A stretch of 6,073 nucleotides of DNA from Candidatus Dadabacteria bacterium (GTDB lineage Bacteria; J088). The stretch spans positions 1 to 6,073 of the forward strand of contig RFIY01000218.1 in the NCBI GenBank assembly GCA_003695505.1, written 5' to 3'. The notes beneath the pieces are model-generated. The model saw nothing but the letters and a program-made list of their open reading frames with translations. It made no database searches and was not told where the DNA came from. Both the position numbers and the translations under genes were made by a program. Below, piece by piece: positions 1 to 5,600 of this stretch (positions are counted from its first letter, which is position 1; each line of letters starts with the position of its first letter).

Positions 1-163
1 AGCCGAGGCGCGCCAGATCGTCTGACGGAGCTGTCGTGATCACATCGATGTCGGCTGTATGGCAACCGCGCAGCCAGGCATCGACGGCGCCGCCGACGAT
101 CCAGACAGCGTGACGGGCGGCAATCTTGTCCAGAATTGCGGCCAGGCGCGCGTCTGTCCCCAC
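1..163 (-). CDS. Nucleotidyltransferase of the CCA-adding enzyme/poly(A) polymerase superfamily, N-terminal fragment
   Basis: Only the first 54 or so codons are in the window; the gene runs off at base 1. In the minus frame there is a short helix-like lead (LAAILDKIAARHA), then the head-domain signature VWIVGGAV (codons around 106-83) and the acidic pair DID (52-44), the layout of class II tRNA nucleotidyltransferases, which add CCA to tRNA 3' ends or A tails to RNA. The family normally has GG-x-V-R-D after the glycines; here it reads GGAVDAWLRG, so the Arg-Asp pair is replaced by Asp-Ala. No ATG exists in this frame back to the stop at 253-251. GTG at 163 is preferred because it leaves about 20 residues before the signature, as is usual; TTG at 205, overlapping the J gene, is the alternative. 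Neither has a well-spaced Shine-Dalgarno, so translational coupling to the J gene is likely. Fold assignment is fairly sure; substrate is unknown. Confidence 0.72.
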   Translation of the reverse strand, partial: MGTDARLAAILDKIAARHAVWIVGGAVDAWLRGCHTADIDVITTAPSDDLARLG

Positions 164-183
164 CCGCCCTGCGAGGCGGGCGG
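160..183 (-). promoter_or_regulatory. Strong GC stem-loop between the J gene and the nucleotidyltransferase gene
   Basis: Nine base pairs close a six-base loop (169-174): 183-175 pair with 160-168. Eight pairs are G-C and one is a G-U wobble that forms only in the leftward transcript (181 with 162). The stem begins five bases after the J stop codon and its 3' arm contains the candidate GTG start at 163-161. No T-run follows, so it does not look like an intrinsic terminator. A role in hiding the downstream start until ribosomes arrive from the J gene, or in tuning the downstream mRNA level, is inferred. Confidence 0.5.
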
Positions 184-188
184 TCGAC

Positions 189-710
189 TCAGGAACGGGC
201 TTCAATGTCCTGTTGTAAAGCCTGAAAGTGTTCGTTCCCGGGTTCCATGGTCAGCGCCAGCTTGATGTTGTTGCGCGCACTGGTCATATCACGGGCAACG
301 AATGCCTGCTTTGCGAGTTTGTAGTACTTCGCACCGGGACCACTTCCGCCGTCATATTCTTTTTTTTGCGCCTTTTCCTGAGCGTCTTGCGGGCGCATGC
401 GCAGGTTTGCCGCACGATCCTCTGCGAGGGCCTGGTCATAGAATTTTCGCAGTGCGGGATCCTTGAGCATGTTGTATGCTTCCGAGATCTGCTTGAAGAC
501 GCGGGTCACCAGTTCGCGAAACGCCGCATCGGTCACATAGTTGTAGCGATCCGGGTGATACTTTCGCGAGCGTGCATAGAACGCCTTTCGGATGTCCGCT
601 TCGTCGGCGTCGGCGTTGACGCCGAGGATCTGGTAGTAATCCAGCCGCTCCATCTTTGACAGGAGCTGCTGGAGCTGCTGGACCGGGTTTTGTCGTGTCT
701 GTGAGGTCAT
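189..710 (-). CDS. J-domain co-chaperone with TPR-like C-terminal tail
   Basis: A 173-residue cytosolic Hsp40-type protein, expected to stimulate Hsp70 ATPase and deliver clients. Residues 1-23 are a Gln-rich lead (a 9-base tandem repeat at 662-679 encodes part of it). Residues 24-93 are the J domain: DYYQILGV, helix II, the HPD triad at 52-54, then ISEAYNMLKDP and KFYDQAL. The segment between HPD and helix III is about six residues longer than in E. coli DnaJ. Residues 94-122 form a charged linker with no Gly/Phe region and no zinc-binding CxxCxGxG repeats, so this is a class C J protein, not DnaJ itself. Residues 126-170 (AKYYKLAKQAFVARD, then LALTMEPGN) resemble a single TPR. The ATG at 710 is chosen over further upstream starts because AGAAGG lies ten bases before it and upstream extension would run into dnaK. 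It follows dnaK by 31 bases and ends with TGA at 191-189. It has no cysteines. Confidence 0.93.
   Translation of the reverse strand: MTSQTRQNPVQQLQQLLSKMERLDYYQILGVNADADEADIRKAFYARSRKYHPDRYNYVTDAAFRELVTRVFKQISEAYNMLKDPALRKFYDQALAEDRAANLRMRPQDAQEKAQKKEYDGGSGPGAKYYKLAKQAFVARDMTSARNNIKLALTMEPGNEHFQALQQDIEARS
360..367 (-). repeat. A8 homopolymer in the J gene, possible slippage site
   Basis: On the coding strand eight consecutive A residues span CAA AAA AAA (Gln115-Lys116-Lys117), which places A_AAA_AAA in the phase used by -1 frameshift heptamers. A Shine-Dalgarno-like AGGA (379-376) sits eight bases upstream, as at the dnaX frameshift site. A -1 shift would add two residues and stop at TGA 354-352, giving a 119-residue protein with the J domain but without the TPR-like tail. 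Whether slippage happens is not shown by sequence. Confidence 0.4.
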
Positions 711-720
711 GATTGTTGAT

Positions 721-726
721 CCTTCT
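721..726 (-). promoter_or_regulatory. Ribosome binding site of the J-domain gene
   Basis: AGAAGG on the minus strand, ten bases before the ATG at 710. It decides the start: the frame is open much further upstream (to 1016), but that part overlaps dnaK and has no family similarity. Confidence 0.7.
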
Positions 727-741
727 CGGTCGAAATGTCGA

Positions 742-2301
742 TCAGCCGGCGGGGGCTTCCAGGTCGATATTCGCGCCCGATGTCGCTGCGGCAGCGACCT
801 CATCCGACGACATGCCGCCGCTGACGGAGAGCTGAACATTCGCGCTCTGCCCGGTGGCCTGATCCTTGGCACTGACATGGACGATCCCATTGCTGTCAAT
901 TTCGAACAGCACTTCGATCTTGGGAACGCCGCGCGGTTGCGGTGGAATGTTTTCCAGCACGAATTCCCCGAGGATCTCGTTCTCCGAAGATTTGCGTGAT
1001 TCACCCTGGACGACACGAATCCGTACTTCGGTCTGGTTGTCCTTGCTCGTCGTAAAGACCCGTGATTCGTCGCACGGCAACTGACTGTTGCGAGGAATCA
1101 GCACCTCGGTGACATCGCCTGCCATGCCGATTCCCAGGCTCTGAGAGGTGACATCGAGCAGCAGGCTGCCTGCGGCACGGCTGGTCAGCGAGTGCGCCTG
1201 GATCGCCGCGCCAGAGGCGACGACGATGACCGGGTTGATGCTGGCATCGGGGGCGCGATAAAAGTACTTCTCGACCATCTCGCGAATAACCGGCATGCGC
1301 GTCGAACCGCCGACAAGAATGACGCCATCCAGATCGTTGACGTTGAGCCGTGCCGCCTGCAGGGCTTCATCGACAACGGCGAACGTGCGCTGAACGAGAT
1401 CCTGAGTCAGTTGCTGGACCAGCCCGCGGGTCATTTCCACGTTCAGTTCGAATCCATCGAATACCGGTGCGCGGACGGCAACCTTTTCCTGGCTGGACAG
1501 ACGTTTCTTGGATTCTTCGGCGACGACCTTGAGCCGCTGCAGTGCCTTGAGATCCCGCCGCGGATCCTCGCCGGACGCCTCGACGGTACGCTCCGCCAGC
1601 CAGTCGATCAGGCGATCATCGAAGTCGTCTCCACCCAGATAGGTGTCTCCTGCGGTCGCGATCACCTCGTAGACGTCGCCACCAATTTCAAGAATAGAAA
1701 TATCGAACGTGCCACCGCCAAGATCATAGACGGCGACGCGCTGGTCGCGGTTCTGTCCGTAACCGTAGGCCAGCGCGGCGGCTGTCGGTTCATTGAGGAT
1801 GCGCAACACATTCAGCCCGGCGATCGTCCCGGCGTCCTTGGTGGCCTGGCGCTGGCCGTCGTTGAAATAGGCCGGTACCGTAATCACCGCGTCGGTGACT
1901 TCCTCGCCAAGCTGACGTTCCGCGATACGTTTCAGCTCGCGCAGCACCAGCGCGCTGATTTCCGGGATCGCGTAATCCGTGCCGCGAATGCGGATGCGCA
2001 CGGTATCGTTCTCGCCGTCGACAATCTCGTAAGGCATCAATGCGCGTGCCTTCTTGACCTCGGAACTGAAGCTCTTTCGCCCGATCAGTCGCTTGGCGCT
2101 GTAGACGGTATCCGGGCCAAATTCGATCGCACGCTTTTTTGCGGGCGTGCCGACGACGACACGCTGTTCGTCAAGAAAGCTGACGACGGATGGGATGACC
2201 TGTTCCCCGGCTTCGTTTTCAAACACGACCGGAGAGTCACCGTCAAAAAAAGCAACACAACTTGTCGAGGTTCCCAGGTCGATTCCGATCGCTTTACCCA
2301 C
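742..2301 (-). CDS. dnaK: Hsp70/DnaK-type chaperone lacking the C-terminal helical lid
   Basis: A 519-residue ATP-driven cytosolic chaperone; housekeeping DnaK is about 640. The ATPase domain (1 to about 375) is well conserved and nearly colinear with E. coli: [10 protein letters not shown] at 6-15, KRLIGR with the catalytic Lys at 70, [17 protein letters not shown] at 142-158, [11 protein letters not shown] at 170-180, DLGGGTFD at 193-200, [11 protein letters not shown] at 218-228 and GGSTRMP at 331-337. The linker keeps LLLD (380-383). The beta substrate-binding domain follows (384 to about 494; [32 protein letters not shown]). Only about 25 residues remain after that, so the helical lid and acidic tail are missing. 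This is not a frameshift: the TGA at 744-742 is followed directly by the J gene's own binding site. The start is GTG, with a stop six codons upstream. Likely first gene of the operon with the J protein. Probably a specialised paralogue rather than the housekeeping copy. Confidence 0.95.
   Translation of the reverse strand: MGKAIGIDLGTSTSCVAFFDGDSPVVFENEAGEQVIPSVVSFLDEQRVVVGTPAKKRAIEFGPDTVYSAKRLIGRKSFSSEVKKARALMPYEIVDGENDTVRIRIRGTDYAIPEISALVLRELKRIAERQLGEEVTDAVITVPAYFNDGQRQATKDAGTIAGLNVLRILNEPTAAALAYGYGQNRDQRVAVYDLGGGTFDISILEIGGDVYEVIATAGDTYLGGDDFDDRLIDWLAERTVEASGEDPRRDLKALQRLKVVAEESKKRLSSQEKVAVRAPVFDGFELNVEMTRGLVQQLTQDLVQRTFAVVDEALQAARLNVNDLDGVILVGGSTRMPVIREMVEKYFYRAPDASINPVIVVASGAAIQAHSLTSRAAGSLLLDVTSQSLGIGMAGDVTEVLIPRNSQLPCDESRVFTTSKDNQTEVRIRVVQGESRKSSENEILGEFVLENIPPQPRGVPKIEVLFEIDSNGIVHVSAKDQATGQSANVQLSVSGGMSSDEVAAAATSGANIDLEAPAG
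745..819 (-). other. Vestigial tail replacing the Hsp70 lid
   Basis: Codons 495-519 follow the last beta strand of the substrate-binding domain. They begin with GGMSSDEV, which matches the first turn of the lid region in DnaK (SGL-x-DEI), then become Ala/Gly-rich and stop. About 120 residues of lid and tail expected for DnaK are absent. Confidence 0.8.
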
Positions 2302-2310
2302 GGGCTTGCT

Positions 2311-2314
2311 ACCT
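2311..2314 (-). promoter_or_regulatory. Weak ribosome binding site of dnaK
   Basis: AGGT on the minus strand, nine bases before the GTG at 2301-2299. It supports the GTG as the start, since the frame is closed by TGA at 2319-2317 and no ATG lies between. Confidence 0.5.
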
Positions 2315-2385
2315 GTTCAGATGCGGATTCGGCCGACTTTTCCGCTTCGGATCGTCACGCCGAACCTGTTCAAGATTCCCTAAAG

Positions 2386-2391
2386 ATCATA
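2386..2391 (-). promoter_or_regulatory. Tentative -10 element of the dnaK operon
   Basis: TATGAT on the minus strand matches TATAAT at five of six positions. No good -35 is found 16-18 bases upstream (best is GTGCAA, three of six), so an activator or another sigma factor would be needed. If used, transcription would start near 2379 with a leader of about 77 bases. Confidence 0.3.
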
Positions 2392-2399
2392 GCCGATCC

Positions 2400-2414
2400 T
2401 GCAAGTCGATTGCA
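2400..2414. repeat. Inverted repeat TGCAA-N5-TTGCA, possible operator
   Basis: Perfect 5-base arms around GTCGA. It lies nine bases upstream of the tentative leftward -10, between the expected -10 and -35, where a bound repressor would block polymerase. Short arms mean chance is not excluded. Confidence 0.3.
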
Positions 2415-2441
2415 CCCTGTTCCCCCGCGGCAACTCTCGCT

Positions 2442-2467
2442 GGAACGGACCTTCGCTAAACAACGTT
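2442..2467 (+). promoter_or_regulatory. ECF-sigma-type promoter match, GGAAC-N17-CGTT
   Basis: GGAAC at 2442-2446 and CGTT at 2464-2467 are separated by 17 bases, an exact match to the consensus known for general-stress ECF sigma factors of the EcfG type (GGAAC, 16-17 bases, CGTT). It points at the secreted-protein gene, with a start near 2474 and a leader of about 145 bases. EcfG itself is alphaproteobacterial, so another ECF factor would have to be responsible here. Confidence 0.35.
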
Positions 2468-2499
2468 TTGCCTGCATCAACATAGATCTTGTTGCGCTC

Positions 2500-2528
2500 T
2501 TGACAAGCCAGGAACTTTCCGATAGACT
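2500..2528 (+). promoter_or_regulatory. Sigma-70 promoter of the large secreted-protein gene
   Basis: TTGACA (2500-2505) is a perfect -35; after exactly 17 bases comes TAGACT (2523-2528), matching TATAAT at four of six. The predicted start is near 2535, giving a leader of about 84 bases before the ATG at 2619. Confidence 0.65.
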
Positions 2529-2535
2529 CACTTGC

Positions 2536-2557
2536 GGTTCGCGGTATACCCGGAATC
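2536..2557. repeat. Imperfect palindrome at the predicted transcription start, candidate operator
   Basis: The core GGTATACC (2543-2550) is a perfect 8-base palindrome. Flanking GGTTC (2536-2540) and GAATC (2553-2557) extend the symmetry after a two-base mismatch; eight of eleven positions per arm are complementary, plus one G-T. It begins at about +1 of the sigma-70 promoter, a classic repressor position. As RNA the core leaves almost no loop, so a DNA site is more likely than a hairpin. Confidence 0.4.
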
Positions 2558-2604
2558 TGATGATCTGGAACCGTGAAAGCATTTTGCAAGGACAGACGGA
2601 AGGT

Positions 2605-2610
2605 AGGAGG
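2605..2610 (+). promoter_or_regulatory. Strong Shine-Dalgarno of the large secreted-protein gene
   Basis: AGGAGG with an eight-base spacer to the ATG at 2619. It fixes this start and shows the long rightward frame is truly translated. Confidence 0.85.
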
Positions 2611-2618
2611 TCCAGTCC

Positions 2619-2699
2619 ATGTTGTTGACGCGCAGATTTGTAGCAATGGTCGCCTTTGCGATTGCGGGAGTCGTGACTTTCGCATCCAGCGCGATCGCC
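2619..2699 (+). other. Signal peptide of the large secreted protein
   Basis: Codons 1-27: a short positive n-region (TRR), a run of Ala/Val/Phe/Ile, and Ala25-Ile26-Ala27 before Glu28-Pro29, a standard signal peptidase I site. There is no lipobox cysteine. The Arg pair lacks the rest of a Tat motif, so Sec export is expected. Confidence 0.85.
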
Positions 2700-5600
2700 G
2701 AGCCGATGGAGATCAATCCGTTCGGCTATGTCCACGTTGACTCCTCGGGGTCGTACAACGCCGTCGGTGAGCTTGGCTCGACGGCTGGTGACCGGATCTA
2801 TATGAACCGGAACCAGTTGCTTGTGCGCCTGACCGGTTGCGAGTACCGTGCCCGGGTCACCAATGACAACGCCTGGAACGACGGTTTCTGTGACAACGGG
2901 GCCGGCAACCCGCGGCACTGGACCGGGTCGGCGATGTCGTTCATTGAGAGCCTCGTCAACGACAAGCTGCTCGGCGCGACGACCAATCCGATTGACCTCG
3001 CGTCCCAGCTTGGCGTCACAATTCCGCCGCAATACTGGAACGACTACGACGACCGATTTGGACGCGGTGGTGCCGATGACGGCATCAATACGTCCGAGCC
3101 GGTGTTCCGCAACTACCTGGATCTGCTCTTCAAGCGACTGCTTGACGGCGACCGCACGACACCTCTGGATTACGACATTCACACCTTCCGCTATGTCGAT
3201 TCCTACAATCCGGCGTTTACCGCGCCGTCCTATGTCGGTGCCGGGATCTCCGTCAATCCAACGACCTTCGATACAAACGGCGACGGCGTCGAGGGCGGCT
3301 GGGAGCCGTTCCACCTGCTTGCGCCAACCTGTATCCCTGACCTCGTGTTCCTTGGGCCGGATATCTGCCTCAACCTGAACATCGTCAATACGAGTGATAC
3401 ATTCGTGTACTATGTCACGGGCCCCTGGGGTGGTTCCGCAACGGAGCCGTCGTCTTACTTTGGTGCTGGTGCGACGGAAGTCAATAACGTCGGCGCGCCG
3501 ATGATCGATTTTACGCCTTACAGCCCGGCGAACCAAGCCGGAACAAGCCACCTGTTCCTGGCGTCGAAGCCGGAATTCGACTTTACATTCGATGCCGAAC
3601 TGCAGGGTTGCACGCGTTCGCTGAAGGGTTCGAACACGAACTGTAACAGCAGTCCGTATCGCGACGATGACGACGGTCTGTACGCCGAAATCAAGCTCGT
3701 GAACTTCCAGGTCGACCTGCTCTTTGAGCCGCCGTTTACCGACGCGGCTTACGGCACCAGCCAGGAGGTCGAGGGCGCGACCCCGCAGGATTATCGTTTC
3801 AGCTATTCCCGCAATATCAGCGATATTCCCGAAACGGGAAGCGCCGGGTTTACGACCTGGACGTGTGCGGATGGCACGACGCTGACCGGCGTGACGAATG
3901 AAAGTTCGCCGCTCTACGACGCCAAGTGCGACCTCAGCCGCTGGCTGAAGTTCTACGGCACGGCAACCGTGCCCGAGCTGACCCTCGGTATCTCGTTGCG
4001 AATTGTCTCCGGCTACAACTCCGGACCGTCGATCTCGATCCCGGATCACATGGTCAACGTTACCGCACCGACCATTTCCCTTGGGTTCGACATCAAGGTC
4101 ATCGAGTTTTCCGGACAGTTCAGTTACATCCTGGTCGGCGGGCAGTTCTGTAATGATGATTACACCGGCTCGGGCGCGGAAGCGCGGCAGGGCCAGGACT
4201 ACATGGGCGTCTTCTACGATCAGACGGACAGCCCGTACAACTGCGCCACGGTCACGGGTAGCGGGCCGAGCAAGTTCGACGATGTGACCTACAAGAAGAG
4301 TACGCAATTCGTCAGCACCATCTCGTTCCTGCGCGCCGAATTCCTTGGCCAGTTCGAAGACTTCTTTGACCCCAACACCAACCCGGGTTTCTTCCTTGGG
4401 CCGACGATCGTCCCAGGACTGGATGATCTGAACGATACCGTTGCCGAAGCGACCGGCTTCGACTGGCCGCTTGCGGGGAGCTCCGTCGCGGATTCCACCG
4501 AGGCCGTCTGGCTCGCCCTGGGGCTTGGTAGCGACGTGGAGCTCGCCGCAGATATGCACGCGCCGCTCGGTACGACCGAGTACGCCACCAAGGGGGCCGG
4601 GACCGCATCGCTGGTGTCGGGTCAGGGCGACGCCGTCGCCGAGTTCTGGGCCGACCCGTGGGGCGTACTGATGCCATTCTCGGGTGGTATCGGCATTTAC
4701 TGGACGCACGGCACGAATACGACTGGACCAAATGCGGAAGTCGCGAGCTGTGTCACGGCCGATCCTGCCTACACCGGCTATGTAGACGGTGTGCAGTCCC
4801 TTCCCGGCGACGCAGCCAGCCAGGGCGACGACCCCTATGTCAGTCGGCCGTTGCCGAGCCTGAACCTGAGCTGGTCCGGATCCGGTGACACGCACGGTGC
4901 GTGGCAGTCGGCGACAGATCAAACCGTCTGGGATGGCCCCGAGTATGACTCGGCGCTCCTGCATCTGCGAATCCCCGATGTGAACGGCCTGCATCCGTTC
5001 GTTGGGCCGTGGGAGCTGCGTAATGCGGCGCGCGTCGGTGGCGGGGGTGATCGCCTTGTGCCCGTGTCGGATCCGACCAACGCGACAACCGACGAGACCT
5101 ATGCGATCGGTCTGGCGATCCACCAGAATCTGCTGTCGAAATTGCTCTACGAGTTCGTCGTAGATGGCCTGCTCTGCATCGACATCGATCCAGATGCGAC
5201 CTACCAGGACGCGCTCGACAGCCTGCTTGGCGGGATCCTGACCACGGACACGATGGGCCTCTTCGTCCCGAATTTGACGAAGCAGTACAGCGGCGAAAAC
5301 ATGGCGCTGCGCATCGTGCCGCTTCTGAAGGATCCGAGCAGCCTGTACCTGGCGATTGGGCAGACCTATCAGTCCGCCATCAGTCAGTACACCCGCTCGT
5401 TCTCGGGCGGTAGCCCAAGTGCGGCCACCGCAGCCAATCCGATTCCGCGGATCATCGTTGGTGGTGAGAACCAGTATGATTCGTTGAAGAAGCGTTTCCG
5501 CGGGCAAATCGCGACGCGATCCCTGATCGCCAACACCTGCGGTGCGTCAGGCTCCGACCCATTGACTGATCCGTCCTGTGGCCTTTGGCCGGATCTGTCG

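Larger units (their letters stand above)
2302..2618. other. Divergent intergenic region of 317 bases
   Basis: No gene is supported here. It separates the leftward dnaK group from the rightward secreted-protein gene and must hold both promoters. Seen in it: a sigma-70 promoter and an ECF-type promoter match facing right, a tentative -10 facing left, a 22-base imperfect palindrome, a 15-base inverted repeat, an 8-base palindrome TCGGCCGA at 2329-2336, and the 9-base direct repeat ACCTGTTCA at 2311-2319 and 2364-2372. No HrcA CIRCE element (TTAGCACTC-N9-GAGTGCTAA) and no clear sigma-32 promoter were found. Confidence 0.85.

Noticed and set aside
160-183. Intrinsic terminator after the J gene
   Set aside because: The stem is strong, but the leftward transcript continues with GACAGACG rather than a U-run, and an open coding frame follows.
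59-659. Plus-strand open frames opposite the nucleotidyltransferase and J genes
   Set aside because: They are antisense to genes with clear family motifs and have no good ribosome site or protein signature.
189-1016. J-domain protein with an upstream extension to 1016
   Set aside because: The extra 102 residues overlap dnaK in another frame and are low-complexity Arg/Ser-rich. AGAAGG before the ATG at 710 marks the real start.
2400-2416. Sigma-54-like GTGCAA-N5-TTGCA on the minus strand
   Set aside because: The -12 half fits, but the -24 half lacks the essential GG at the right distance.
2511-2517. GGAACTT, identical to the RpoE -35 consensus
   Set aside because: No matching -10 (such as TCTGA or GTCTAA) lies 15-17 bases downstream, and it sits in the spacer of the sigma-70 promoter.
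1192-2628. 478-codon open frame on the plus strand
   Set aside because: It is codon-aligned and antisense to dnaK, which has unmistakable Hsp70 motifs. It has no family signature of its own.
2380-2685. 101-codon minus-strand frame across the intergenic region
   Set aside because: It overlaps the signal peptide codons and both rightward regulatory elements and has no recognised motif.
2370-5507. 1045-codon open frame on the minus strand
   Set aside because: It is exactly codon-aligned and antisense to the secreted-protein gene, whose signal peptide, promoter and AGGAGG site are clear. The translation is Arg-rich and domain-free, and openness follows from missing TTA/CTA/TCA codons.
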